DNA of 64,000 nucleotides from Mycolicibacterium chitae (GCF_900637205.1 NZ_LR134355.1:3844001-3908000), one strand, 5' to 3'. Shown: positions 26,385 to 35,381, counted from the stretch's first letter. The notes: generated by a model from the letters alone, not told the origin. Made by a program: numbers and translations.

Positions 26385-27572
26385 TCAGCTGCGCCGCAGC
26401 TCACGCCAGGGCTTGCCCCGGCCCGGATCGATCTCGCGTTCCAGGCCGAGCACCCGTTCCCCGACGATGTTGCGCTGCACCTCGGACGTGCCGCCGGCGA
26501 TGGTGAACCGGCGACTGTCGAGCAGGTTGTGGGTCTCGGGCGGCATCTCCTCGTCCCAGTAAGCCGCCTCCGCCCCGCCGATCTCGAACCCGAGTTCGCT
26601 GATCTCCTGGGACAATTCGGAGAGCACCAGCTTGGTGATGGAGCCGGTCGGCGATCCCCCGGGGTTGCGGGACTCGGCGATGGAGCGCAGGTTGGTCAGC
26701 GCCAGCGCGTGCTCGACGGCGAACAGGTCGACCAGCCGATCCCGGATCACCGGATCCGCCCAGGCTCCGGTGCGCCGGGCCAACTCCAGCACCGGGGCCA
26801 ACGGGACGCCGCTGGCGCTCGAGGTTTCCGAGAGCCCGGAGCGTTCGGCGTTCAGCGTCGACATCGCCACCCGCCACCCGTCGTCGACCTCGCCGAGGAT
26901 GGTCTCGGGGCCCAGCACCAGGTCCTCGAGGAACACCTCGCAGAAGTGTTCGTCGCCGGTGAGTTGGCGCAGCGGGCGCACGGTCACGCCCGGTAAGGCC
27001 ATATCGACCAGGAAGCAGGTGATGCCGGCGTTCTTCGGCCGCTCGGGATCGGTGCGGGCCAACAGCATCCCGTAGCGCGAGTCGGTGGCGAACGAACTCC
27101 ACACCTTCTGGCCGTTGATCCGCCACGACGCGCCCTCGCGCACGGCCCGGGTGGCCAGGCTGGCCAGGTCCGAACCGGCGCCGGGTTCGCTGAACAGCTG
27201 ACACCACATGTCGGCCCCGGACACGATGCCGGGCAGGTACTTCCGCTGCTGCTCCGGGGTTCCCCAGTCCATGATGGCCGGGCCGATCAGCATCAGCGGC
27301 ACGAAGTAGTGGTCGGGCAGCCCGGCGCCGTGGGCGGCCAGCACCGAACGGATCGCGGCGGCCTGTTCCTCGGTGCAGTCCAGTCCGCCGTGTTCGCGGG
27401 GCCAGTGCGGCACGGTGTAGCCGCGCTCCCCCAGCGCGGCGTACCAGCCCGCGGCCGCGGCCGGGTCGATGTCGGCCAGCAGCGCCGAACCGCCCGCGCC
27501 GCGGAATTTCGCCGGGAAGTGCTCGCCGACCCAGCGGTCGACCTGGGTGCGCAGTTGGTCGGAAGATGTCAT
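26385..27572 (-). CDS. Acyl-CoA dehydrogenase, larger subunit of a pair
   Basis: 395-residue FAD-dependent acyl-CoA dehydrogenase. FAD/substrate segments: WCQLFSEPGAGSDLASL, WRINGQKVWSS, and the C-terminal AGGTSEVQRNIVGERVLGL. It lies next to a second, shorter acyl-CoA dehydrogenase and overlaps it by four bases, the arrangement of heteromeric alpha2-beta2 dehydrogenases used on steroid-CoA thioesters in actinobacteria. Substrate unknown; a bulky acyl-CoA is inferred from the architecture. Confidence 0.9.
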   Translation of the reverse strand: MTSSDQLRTQVDRWVGEHFPAKFRGAGGSALLADIDPAAAAGWYAALGERGYTVPHWPREHGGLDCTEEQAAAIRSVLAAHGAGLPDHYFVPLMLIGPAIMDWGTPEQQRKYLPGIVSGADMWCQLFSEPGAGSDLASLATRAVREGASWRINGQKVWSSFATDSRYGMLLARTDPERPKNAGITCFLVDMALPGVTVRPLRQLTGDEHFCEVFLEDLVLGPETILGEVDDGWRVAMSTLNAERSGLSETSSASGVPLAPVLELARRTGAWADPVIRDRLVDLFAVEHALALTNLRSIAESRNPGGSPTGSITKLVLSELSQEISELGFEIGGAEAAYWDEEMPPETHNLLDSRRFTIAGGTSEVQRNIVGERVLGLEREIDPGRGKPWRELRRS

Positions 27573-28621
27573 GCGTCCCGCCGATCGATCAGCTCGGCCA
27601 GCCGGCGCCGGTATTCGGCGGGCGAGCCGGTCAGCGCGACAACCGAATTGGCGCGGCGCAGGTAGTGGTGCGCCCAGTGTTCCCAGGTGATCGCGATGCC
27701 GCCGTGCAGCTGGACGCCTGCCTTGGTGACCGCCAGCGCGGCCTTACGGGACAGCACCGCCGCCACGGCGAGGTCGATGTCGGTGCCCAGCGCGTGCGGC
27801 GCCCCGGCCAGCCGCCAGGCGGCCCCGTACACCGCCGAGCGGGCCAGTTCGACGGCCGCCAGCAGATCCACCAGCCGATGCTTGACCGCCTGGAACGAAC
27901 CGATGCTGCGGCCGAACTGGATGCGCTTGTCGACGTATTCGACGGTCCCGTCCAGCACGTGCTGGGCCACGCCGAGCAGTTCGGCGGAGGTCACCAGGTC
28001 GATCCGGCGGCCCAGCGCGGTGTGCACCGCAGCGGCATCCGGACCGCTCAACAGGACGGCGGGACGCGCGCCGCGCAGGTTGAGTCGCCCGATCGACCGG
28101 GACAGGTCCAGCCCGTCCCGCACCTCGAGGCCGCCGCCCAGGTCCGTGAACAGCGCCACCGCCGGTGCCCCGTCGAGGGTGCCGGCGGCCACGACGACGT
28201 CGGCGTCGGCGGCGTGCCACACCGGTGCGACGGTGACGTCGATGCCGGCGGCGTTGGTGCTCATCGAGGCGCCGGTGGCCAACGCGGCGGTGCACGTCCC
28301 GTCGCGCAGCCAGGCCAGCAGTGCAGCGTCGCCGACGGCGCCGCCCACCACCCCCGCGGCGACGCTGGGCAGCAGCGGGCCGCCGAACAGTGCGGCACCG
28401 GCCTGCTCGGCCAGGATGGCGAGGTCGATCGCGGTGGCCGAGGCGTCCGGGTTACCGGTGTCGAACACGATCTCGTCGGCGCCGACCTCGGAAAGCATTC
28501 GGCGCCAGCCGGTTTCGCCGGGGTCGACGAAGAACTCGGCGAGCATGCCGCGCAGCGCGGTGTGTTCGTCGGTGAACGCGAACTCCGCGGGCGCGTCGCG
28601 GGTCAGTTCGGCGGTGTCCAT
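27569..28621 (-). CDS. Acyl-CoA dehydrogenase, smaller subunit of a pair
   Basis: 350 residues, shorter than a canonical homotetrameric acyl-CoA dehydrogenase. Seen: N-terminal helical domain, DKRIQFGRSIGSFQAVKHRLVDLL, and LHGGIAITWEHWAHHYLRRAN, which are C-terminal-domain FAD-contact regions. The middle beta-domain is reduced. Probably forms a heteromer with the product of the next gene. Its ATG shares one base with the ligase stop (TGATG). Confidence 0.87.
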   Translation of the reverse strand: MDTAELTRDAPAEFAFTDEHTALRGMLAEFFVDPGETGWRRMLSEVGADEIVFDTGNPDASATAIDLAILAEQAGAALFGGPLLPSVAAGVVGGAVGDAALLAWLRDGTCTAALATGASMSTNAAGIDVTVAPVWHAADADVVVAAGTLDGAPAVALFTDLGGGLEVRDGLDLSRSIGRLNLRGARPAVLLSGPDAAAVHTALGRRIDLVTSAELLGVAQHVLDGTVEYVDKRIQFGRSIGSFQAVKHRLVDLLAAVELARSAVYGAAWRLAGAPHALGTDIDLAVAAVLSRKAALAVTKAGVQLHGGIAITWEHWAHHYLRRANSVVALTGSPAEYRRRLAELIDRRDA

Positions 28622-30141
28622 CAGGGCCTCCCTGCCGGCATCGTTGCGGCGTCGCGACGGGCCAGGTACCGGGTCCGCAGTTGCCGCTTGTTCAGTTTTC
28701 CCATCACCGAGCGCAGATCGAAATCGACGAGCTCGACCAGGTGGGGACATTTGTAGTGCGCCAGCCGGTCCCGGCTCCAGGTCACCAGTTCGGCGGGGTC
28801 GAGGTCCGGGTCGGTGCTGACCACCAGCGCGCACAGTTGCTCGCCGAGGTCGTCGTGCGGAATCCCGATGACCGCCACGTCGGCGACGGCCGGGTGCGCC
28901 CGCAGCACGGCTTCGGATTCGGCCGGGTAGATGTTGACCCCGCCGCTGACCACCATGTCGGAGGCCCGGTCGGTGAGGAACAGGTAGCCGTCGGCATCGA
29001 GGTAGCCGATCTCGCCGACGGCGAAGACCCCGTCGGCGACGTAGCTGCGTCGGGTCTTCTCCGGGTCGCCGTGGTAGGCGGGCCGGTGCCCGGTGGTGGA
29101 GCGCACACAGACCAAACCTTCGGTGCCGGTGGGCAGTACGTCGCCGTCTTCGGTGCGGATGGTCAGCTCGTAGCCGGGCATGGCCCGGCCGACCGAGCCG
29201 GGGTGCTCGAGCCATTCCGGCGAGGTGATCAGCGTGACGGTGCCGGCTTCGGTGGAGCCGTAGGCCTCGATCAGGATGGGGCCGAACCAGTCGATCATGG
29301 CGCGCTTGACCTCGACGGGGCAGGCCGCGCCGGTGTGCACGATGCTGCCCATGCTGCTGACGTCGTAGCGGTCGCGCACAGCGGCGGGCAGTTGCAGCAG
29401 CCGGGAGAAGTGGGTGGGCACCATCATGGTGGCCTGGATCCGCTCGCGGTCGATGGTGGCCAGCACCTGTTCGGCGTCGAAGCGCGGGAGGATCACCAGC
29501 GGTTGGCCGGCCAGGATGCCGCGGACCCCCGCCATCGGCCCGGTGTGGTGCATGGGTGCGACCACCAGGTGCTTGCCGGGGGTGCGGATCGGTGAATCGA
29601 TCACGCGCTGCACGTATTCGACCATCGAGGCCCCGCCGGGGAACATCTGGTCGGGCAGTTCGACGCCCTTGGGGTGGCCGGTGGTGCCGGAGGTGTAGTA
29701 CAGCGGCTTGGCCGGGGCGATGTCGGCCGACGGTTCGGTGTCGGGGTGAGCCGCCAGCACGGTGTCCCACTCCGGCCAGGAGACCACCTGCACGTCCGGG
29801 TCGGCGGCGCGCACCGTGGCGGCCGTGTCGAGACTGCACAGCACGAGGTGCACGGCGCCGTCGCGCAGGATGTAGCCGATCTCGTCGGCGGTCAGGTGGT
29901 AGTTCACCGGCACCGTCGACAGCCCGGCGTACGTGGTGGCCAGGTGCGCCAGCACCACGTGCACACTGTTGGCGCCCAGCACCGCCACCCGTCGGCCCGC
30001 GGGAATCTCCTGGGCCAGCAGCCAATTGGTGGCCCGGTTGAGGCGGTCGTTGAGTTGGCGCCAGGTCCAGGAGGTGGCGCCGTCGAAGAGTGCGACCGCG
30101 CCGGGATCCTCGCGAGCGTACTGCTCGATCGCGTGAACCAC
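28621..30141 (-). CDS. Acyl-CoA synthetase (ANL superfamily, FadD-type)
   Basis: 506-residue AMP-forming ligase. Core motif YYTSGTTGHPKGVEL (P-loop), then YGSTEAG (A5), GEIGYLDADGYLFLTDR (A7/A8) and the C-terminal catalytic lysine region MGKLNKRQLR. Activates a carboxylic acid to its CoA thioester with ATP. GTG 30141 (VVHAIEQYARED) is chosen because it follows the E1 beta stop by 5 bases; further upstream codons run into that gene. Likely the entry step for the acyl-CoA dehydrogenases encoded next. Confidence 0.9.
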   Translation of the reverse strand: MVHAIEQYAREDPGAVALFDGATSWTWRQLNDRLNRATNWLLAQEIPAGRRVAVLGANSVHVVLAHLATTYAGLSTVPVNYHLTADEIGYILRDGAVHLVLCSLDTAATVRAADPDVQVVSWPEWDTVLAAHPDTEPSADIAPAKPLYYTSGTTGHPKGVELPDQMFPGGASMVEYVQRVIDSPIRTPGKHLVVAPMHHTGPMAGVRGILAGQPLVILPRFDAEQVLATIDRERIQATMMVPTHFSRLLQLPAAVRDRYDVSSMGSIVHTGAACPVEVKRAMIDWFGPILIEAYGSTEAGTVTLITSPEWLEHPGSVGRAMPGYELTIRTEDGDVLPTGTEGLVCVRSTTGHRPAYHGDPEKTRRSYVADGVFAVGEIGYLDADGYLFLTDRASDMVVSGGVNIYPAESEAVLRAHPAVADVAVIGIPHDDLGEQLCALVVSTDPDLDPAELVTWSRDRLAHYKCPHLVELVDFDLRSVMGKLNKRQLRTRYLARRDAATMPAGRP

Positions 30142-30146
30142 GAAGG

Positions 30147-31178
30147 TTAGCCGTTCGATCCGGCGCCGACCCGGGACCGCGAGAGCGCCTGCTTGGCGGC
30201 CGCCACGATGTCGTCCTCGCCGGGCACGAACGCATCCTCGAGCACCTTGGCGTACGGGATCGGGGTGTCGGGCCCGGCGACGCGCTGCACCGGCGCACCG
30301 AGTTCGTCGAACAGGTGCTCGGTGATCAGCGCGGCCAGTTCGGCCCCGAATCCGTTGCGGCGCACCGCCTCGTGGATGACCACGGCGTGGCGGGTGCGCG
30401 CCACCGATTCCAGCACGGTGCGCTCGTCGAGTGGCACCAGCGTGCGCAGGTCGATCACCTCGGCCTCGATCGAGTCCTGGGCCAACCGCTCGGCGGCGGC
30501 CAGCGCGGTGTGCACCTGCCGGCCGTAGCTGATCAGCGTGATGTCGGCACCCTCCCGGACGGTGGCCGCCGAGCCCAGCGGGACCACGTGGTGGCCGACC
30601 GGGACCGGTTGCGGCGGCGCGAAGTAGAGCAGGCTCTGCTCGACGAAGACCACGGGGTCGGGGTCGAAGATCGCGGCGGTGAGCAGGCCCTTGGCGTCGG
30701 CCGGGTTGCTGGGTACGACGACCTTGAGGCCGGGGATGTGGGTGAGCCAGGCCTCGAGCATCTCGGAGTGCTGGGCCCCGAACTGCATCCCGGCGCCGGC
30801 GGCGCAGCGGATGGTCAGCGGCACCGTGGTCTGCCCGCCGGACATATAGCGCAGCTTGGCGGCGTGGTTGGACACCTGATCCATGCACACGGCCAGGAAG
30901 TCCATCAGCATGATCTCGGCGACCGGCTTCATTCCGGCGACCGCCGCGCCGACGGCGGCACCGACGATGGCCTGTTCGCTGATCGGGGTGGCCCGCACCC
31001 GGTCGGCGCCGTACTTGGTGGACAGCCCGGCGGACACCTTGAACACGCCACCGCTGGGGTCGGCGATGTCCTCGCCGAGCAGGAACACCGAGGGGTCGCG
31101 GCCCAACGCGTCGTCGAGTGCGCTGCCGATCGCCTGGAAGCCGAGCATCGGCTGGGTTTCCACCTGGGTCTGGGTCAT
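30147..31178 (-). CDS. 2-oxo-acid dehydrogenase E1 component, beta subunit
   Basis: 343-residue transketolase-like subunit. Seen: FLLGEDIADPSGGVFKVSAGL, RATPISEQAIVGAAVGAA (catalytic Glu), QFGAQHSEMLEAW and the C-terminal transketolase domain TLISYGRQVHTALAAAERL. It pairs with the alpha subunit encoded upstream (four-base overlap) to decarboxylate a 2-oxo acid with TPP. Close to pyruvate/acetoin dehydrogenase beta subunits; the true substrate cannot be read from sequence. Confidence 0.92.
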   Translation of the reverse strand: MTQTQVETQPMLGFQAIGSALDDALGRDPSVFLLGEDIADPSGGVFKVSAGLSTKYGADRVRATPISEQAIVGAAVGAAVAGMKPVAEIMLMDFLAVCMDQVSNHAAKLRYMSGGQTTVPLTIRCAAGAGMQFGAQHSEMLEAWLTHIPGLKVVVPSNPADAKGLLTAAIFDPDPVVFVEQSLLYFAPPQPVPVGHHVVPLGSAATVREGADITLISYGRQVHTALAAAERLAQDSIEAEVIDLRTLVPLDERTVLESVARTRHAVVIHEAVRRNGFGAELAALITEHLFDELGAPVQRVAGPDTPIPYAKVLEDAFVPGEDDIVAAAKQALSRSRVGAGSNG

Positions 31179-32170
31179 GCCAGTGCCTCCTCGTAGACGT
31201 CGGTCAAGCCCTCGGCCAGGTCCGGCACCGGACTGGCTTCGGCGAACTCGAAGGCGTCCTGCACGTCCGCCTTGGCCTGCGCCTCAATGGTTTCCACGGC
31301 CGACTCGGAGAGCACATCGTTGTCGATCAGCCAGGCGCGGAACCGCAGCACCGGATCGGCCGCGCGTTCCCGTTCCAGCTCGCCGGGTTGCATGTATTCG
31401 TTCTGATCCGACATCTGATGGCCGAAGAACCGGAATGTCATGGCCTCCAACAATGTTGGTCCCTCCCCGTTGCGGGCCCGTTCGATGGCCTGCCGGGCGG
31501 CCTCGTACATCGCGACGGGGTCGTTGCCGTCCACCCGCACGCCGGGCATCTTGTAGGCCGCGGCGCGGTCGGCGACCCGGTCCACGCTGGTGCCGCCCTC
31601 GAAGGAGGTGTGTTCGGCGTACCGGTTGTTGTGACAGCAGAACACCACCGGCAGCTTCCACAGCGCGGCCAGGTTGCAGGCCTCGTGGAAGGCGCCGATG
31701 TTGGTGGCGCCGTCGCCGAAGTTGACCACGGTGACGCGGCCGTCGCCCCGCAGTTGCGAGGCCAGCGCCAGGCCGTTGGCGATCGGCAGGCCGCTGCCGA
31801 CGATCCCGGTGGTGACCATCAGGCCGGACTCGGGATGGGTGATGTGCATCGGGCCGCCCTTGCCCTTGCAGGTGCCCGTCGCCTTGCCGAAGAACTCGGC
31901 CCACAACTCGCGCAGCGGCACACCCTTGGCCAGCTGATCGTGCAGGCCACGGTAGGTGGTGACGACGTAGTCGGTCGGCTCGAGCAGCGCGCCGATGGAC
32001 GCGGAGATGATCTCCTGGCCGCGCGGCGAATAGTACTGCGCGCTGACCTGACCGGTGAGGATCAGCGAGCGAAACTTCTCGTCGCACACCTTGATCCGGG
32101 TTGCGGTGGTGAAGATCGCGGTCAACTCGGCAACCCCGAGACCGACGGCGGCGTCCGCGGTGGACGTCAT
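31175..32170 (-). CDS. 2-oxo-acid dehydrogenase E1 component, alpha subunit
   Basis: 331-residue TPP-binding subunit. The TPP motif runs from FGDGATNIGAFHEACN (GDG) to HNNRYAEHT, with GLPIANGLALA ahead of it and the loop FRFFGHQMSDQNEY. First gene of the ten-gene operon ending with the lipoyl domain. Start ATG 32170 lies 14 bases downstream of the operator-like repeat at 32184-32210. Unusual because no E2 core or E3 is encoded in the operon. Confidence 0.92.
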   Translation of the reverse strand: MTSTADAAVGLGVAELTAIFTTATRIKVCDEKFRSLILTGQVSAQYYSPRGQEIISASIGALLEPTDYVVTTYRGLHDQLAKGVPLRELWAEFFGKATGTCKGKGGPMHITHPESGLMVTTGIVGSGLPIANGLALASQLRGDGRVTVVNFGDGATNIGAFHEACNLAALWKLPVVFCCHNNRYAEHTSFEGGTSVDRVADRAAAYKMPGVRVDGNDPVAMYEAARQAIERARNGEGPTLLEAMTFRFFGHQMSDQNEYMQPGELERERAADPVLRFRAWLIDNDVLSESAVETIEAQAKADVQDAFEFAEASPVPDLAEGLTDVYEEALA

Positions 32171-32183
32171 TGGCGTCTCCCAG

Positions 32184-32234
32184 TATTAGTCGGCTAGATA
32201 ATTAATTAGTAACAGCCGTCACGATCGCTGTCAA
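32184..32234 (-). promoter_or_regulatory. Promoter and operator-like repeat of the E1-lipoyl operon
   Basis: On the minus strand a perfect -35 TTGACA (32234-32229) is followed 17-18 bases later by an AT-rich -10 (TACTAAT). Overlapping and downstream of it are the 8-base words ACTAATTA (32210-32203) and GACTAATA (32191-32184), separated by 11 bases. The same two words, same order and strand, occur at 57310-57328. A TetR-type repressor site is inferred. Confidence 0.5.
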
Positions 32235-32291
32235 TGCCCCGGCTGTGGGATCCCAGTAGGCGTGGCGGAATCTCACTTGGGTTGGCGGAAG

Positions 32292-32309
32292 CGTGGCGGA
32301 TCCGCCACG
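32292..32309. repeat. Perfect 18-bp palindrome
   Basis: CGTGGCGGA at 32292-32300 is followed immediately by its complement TCCGCCACG at 32301-32309. A partial copy (GCGTGGCGGA) lies at 32260-32269. It sits between the catabolic operon and the copper island; role unknown (terminator, operator or insertion-boundary sequence). Confidence 0.6.
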
Positions 32310-32348
32310 GTAACGAGACGGTGCAGTGTCGCCATCCCTGGCCATGGG

Positions 32349-33194
32349 TCATTCGATGGTGTAGAGCTGTCGCGAGGTGGCGGCATAGGCGGTGTCGGCA
32401 TCGACGGCCAGTAACGCTTCGACGGGGCCGACGACGGTGTGCTGGACCCAGGTTTGCCCGGTGCGGCTGCACCAGGCGACGCCGTGACTGTCGACACCCC
32501 ACAGTGACCCGTCACTGGCGGCCGAGAGCAACGTCAATCTCGGGGCACCGGGTACGGCGGTAAAGGTGCGAGCGGTGTCGGTGCTGTGCTGCAACCCCTC
32601 AGCGGTGGCCGCCCAGACGCCACCGTCGGTGACGGCGAAGGCCGCTGCGGCCAGTGGGGCTCCGGCGCTCCAGCTGGCGCCGACATCGGTGGAGACCAAC
32701 AGCCCGGTAGTCCCGTCGAAACCGACGAGCACCTTCCCGTCGGTGGCCAGAGCGTGGAAGTCCACTTCTCCCGTCAAGGATGTCGGTGTCCAGGTGTGGC
32801 CACCGTCGGTGCTGTCCATCAGCCCCAACGGGTTAGGGGCCGAACTCGACGGTCCGGGATGGCCGGAGGCGAACAGGTGATCGGTGCCGGGCACACCAGC
32901 CAGTCCCATGAAGTCATCGTCAGAGGTGCCGATGCGGGTGGTGCGCCCGTCGGCGGCGATGGCGACTAGGCCGGTGTGGCTGCCGGCCAGTACCGTGCCG
33001 TCGGCGCCGAGGTGCAGGCCGTGCAGGTGATCGAGTGCCGGGGTCAACGTCACACTGGGCGCGGTTGACTCGGTGGCCGAGACCGACTCGGCGGTTGTGG
33101 TGGGTGGTTCGCTGGTTGAGCACCCGACAAGCACAGCCGCCGCAGTAGCCGCGACGAGGACGGGCGTCAACCGGCGCAGGAGAACTTTCGCCAT
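32349..33194 (-). CDS. Beta-propeller lipoprotein (F510_1955/BNR-type)
   Basis: 281 residues. Signal peptide with lipobox VLVGC, a Thr/Ser-rich linker, then repeated propeller blades with BNR-like units (MDSTDGGHTWTPTSL, VSTDVGASWSAGAPL, HSTDTARTFTAVPGA). Such exported propellers are often found beside copper-export genes; the molecular role is unknown. Last gene of the minus-strand copper block, 27 bases after the P-type ATPase. The start is ATG 33194. Confidence 0.82.
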   Translation of the reverse strand: MAKVLLRRLTPVLVAATAAAVLVGCSTSEPPTTTAESVSATESTAPSVTLTPALDHLHGLHLGADGTVLAGSHTGLVAIAADGRTTRIGTSDDDFMGLAGVPGTDHLFASGHPGPSSSAPNPLGLMDSTDGGHTWTPTSLTGEVDFHALATDGKVLVGFDGTTGLLVSTDVGASWSAGAPLAAAAFAVTDGGVWAATAEGLQHSTDTARTFTAVPGAPRLTLLSAASDGSLWGVDSHGVAWCSRTGQTWVQHTVVGPVEALLAVDADTAYAATSRQLYTIE

Positions 33195-33221
33195 CAAAAT
33201 ACGGAACTCGTTTCGGATCGG

Positions 33222-35381
33222 TCAGGTACGGGCCAGGCGGTTCGGGTCGAGGTCGAGGCGGCGCAGTAGTTGGGCATTGAGGGCGACCACGATGGTGGAG
33301 ATGGACATCAGGATTGCGGCGACGGCCGGGGAGATCGCGATGCCAGCGAAGGCGAGCACACCCGCGGCCAGTGGGACGGCGAGGATGTTGTAGCCGGTCG
33401 CCCACACCAGGTTCTGCCACATCTTCCGGTAACTGGCGTGGGAGAGTTCGATGATCGACAGCAGCGCCCGTGGATCGTTCGCCGCCAGCACCACCCCGGC
33501 GGATTCGATCGCCACATCGGTGCCGGCCCCGATTGCCACTCCGACGTCGGCTCGGGCCAGGGCTGGGCCGTCGTTGACGCCATCGCCGACCATGGCGACC
33601 TTGTGGCCTCGTTGCTGTAGCTCGGTGACCTTGGCGTCCTTGTGTTCGGGCAGCACCTCTGCGAATACCTCGTCGATGCCGAGATCGGTGGCCACCGCGT
33701 CGGCGACCTGCCGAGCGTCGCCGGTGATCATCGCGACTTTGACTCCGCGGGCGTGCAGGGCGTCGATCGCTTGGCGGGATTCTTCGCGGACTGCGTCTTC
33801 AAGCGCGACCGCGCCGAGCACCTGATCGCCTTCGGCGATGTGTAGGACCGAGGCGCCTCGCCGCACCCACTGCTCGGTGATCGCGGTGACCTCGGCTGGG
33901 ACCGACAACGACAGCGCGGTAAGCATGGCGGGGCCGCCGACGGTCACCTCGCTGCCGTCGACGACTGCGCGTACTCCTCGTCCGGGTAGTGATCGGAAGT
34001 TGGTGGCGGTGATCTGATCGGTCGCCGGGACGCGGTCCTCGGCAGCGGCCACGATCGCCTGAGCGACGGGATGTTCGCTGTCGGCTTCGACCGCGGCGGC
34101 GCGAGCCAGCAGATACGACTCGTTGATCCCGTGGGCGGTCGTGATGCCGGTGACCTGGTGTCGGCCCTGGGTGAGGGTGCCGGTCTTGTCGAACAGCACC
34201 ACCCCGACGGTACGCATGCGTTCGAGCGCGAGACGGTCCTTGACCAGTACTCCGGCTTTGGCGGCGCGTTCGGTGGACAGCGCGATCACCAGCGGGATCG
34301 CCAATCCCAGGGCGTGGGGGCAGGCGATGACCAGCACGGTGACCGTCCGCACCACCGCTTCGTCGATGTTGCCGAGCAGCGCCCACACCACGAATGTGAC
34401 CAGACCGGCGATGGCGGCGAAGTAGAACAAGAACGCCGCAGCCTTGTCCGCCAGCGCCTGCGCCCGCGAAGAGGAGGCCTGGGCGGCGGCGACCATGCGT
34501 TGGATGCCTGCCAGGGCGGTGTCCTCACCGATGGCGGTGACCCGCACGCGCAGGGCGCTGTCGGTGGCGACGGTGCCGGCGACCACGGTGTCACCGTCCT
34601 CGCGGGTGACGGTCTTGGATTCGCCGGTGATCATCGATTCGTCGACTTCGGCGCGCCCGTTGACAACGGTGCCGTCCGCGGGGACCCGAGCCCCGGCCCG
34701 CACGAGCACCACGTCGTCGAGGGCCAACTCCGACAACGAGATTTCCTGAGTGCCGTCGTCGGTGATCTTCTCGGCGGTGTCGGGAAGCATCGCCGCCAGC
34801 GCGTCGAGTGCGCCGGATGCCGAGCCGAGGGCGCGCATTTCGAGCCAGTGCCCGAGCAGCATGATCACGATCAGCAGCGCCAGTTCCCACCAGAAGTCCA
34901 GATTGAACCCGCCGAGGCCGAGGGTGGTGACCCACGAGGCGAGGAACGCGACGCTGATGGCCATCGCGATGAGCAGCATCATCCCTGGCCGGCGTGAGCG
35001 GAGTTCGGCCCAGCCGCCGGTAAGGAACGGCATGCCACCGTAGACGAAGATCACCGTGCCCAGCACCGGCGGAATCCACATGGCGCCGGGGAAGTCGGGT
35101 ATGTGGTAGCCGAGCAGTTCGGCGACCATGTGGCTGAAACCCACGACCGGTATCGACAGGATCAACGACACCCAGAAGCGGCGGCGGAACATCTCCCCGT
35201 GCGTGCCGTGTCCTGCGTGCCGGTCGTGGCCGCCGTGCTCTGCGGACCCGCCGAGGTGGGCGAGGTGCTCCCCGTGCCCGGCATGTGCATCGTGGGCGTC
35301 GGTGGGCGGGCTCTGTGTGGGGATACCGTGATCGTGTTCGGCCAGCTCCCAGTGGGGGGGTCCGTGTTCCGGGTGTGACAT
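33222..35381 (-). CDS. Heavy-metal (copper) P1B-type ATPase, CPH class
   Basis: 719 residues. The N-terminus is His-rich (about 20 His in residues 1-63) and lacks CxxC metal-binding domains. Membrane core and P-type motifs: TGES (252-255), CPH (354-356) in the sixth helix, DKTGT (398-402, phosphorylated Asp398), SEHPVAQ, and MVGDGVNDGPAL. The CPH motif places it in the P1B-3/CopB-like class, which exports copper. Strong Shine-Dalgarno (AGGAG). It lies in a run of minus-strand copper genes, so export of copper from the cytoplasm is the likely role. Confidence 0.92.
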   Translation of the reverse strand: MSHPEHGPPHWELAEHDHGIPTQSPPTDAHDAHAGHGEHLAHLGGSAEHGGHDRHAGHGTHGEMFRRRFWVSLILSIPVVGFSHMVAELLGYHIPDFPGAMWIPPVLGTVIFVYGGMPFLTGGWAELRSRRPGMMLLIAMAISVAFLASWVTTLGLGGFNLDFWWELALLIVIMLLGHWLEMRALGSASGALDALAAMLPDTAEKITDDGTQEISLSELALDDVVLVRAGARVPADGTVVNGRAEVDESMITGESKTVTREDGDTVVAGTVATDSALRVRVTAIGEDTALAGIQRMVAAAQASSSRAQALADKAAAFLFYFAAIAGLVTFVVWALLGNIDEAVVRTVTVLVIACPHALGLAIPLVIALSTERAAKAGVLVKDRLALERMRTVGVVLFDKTGTLTQGRHQVTGITTAHGINESYLLARAAAVEADSEHPVAQAIVAAAEDRVPATDQITATNFRSLPGRGVRAVVDGSEVTVGGPAMLTALSLSVPAEVTAITEQWVRRGASVLHIAEGDQVLGAVALEDAVREESRQAIDALHARGVKVAMITGDARQVADAVATDLGIDEVFAEVLPEHKDAKVTELQQRGHKVAMVGDGVNDGPALARADVGVAIGAGTDVAIESAGVVLAANDPRALLSIIELSHASYRKMWQNLVWATGYNILAVPLAAGVLAFAGIAISPAVAAILMSISTIVVALNAQLLRRLDLDPNRLART

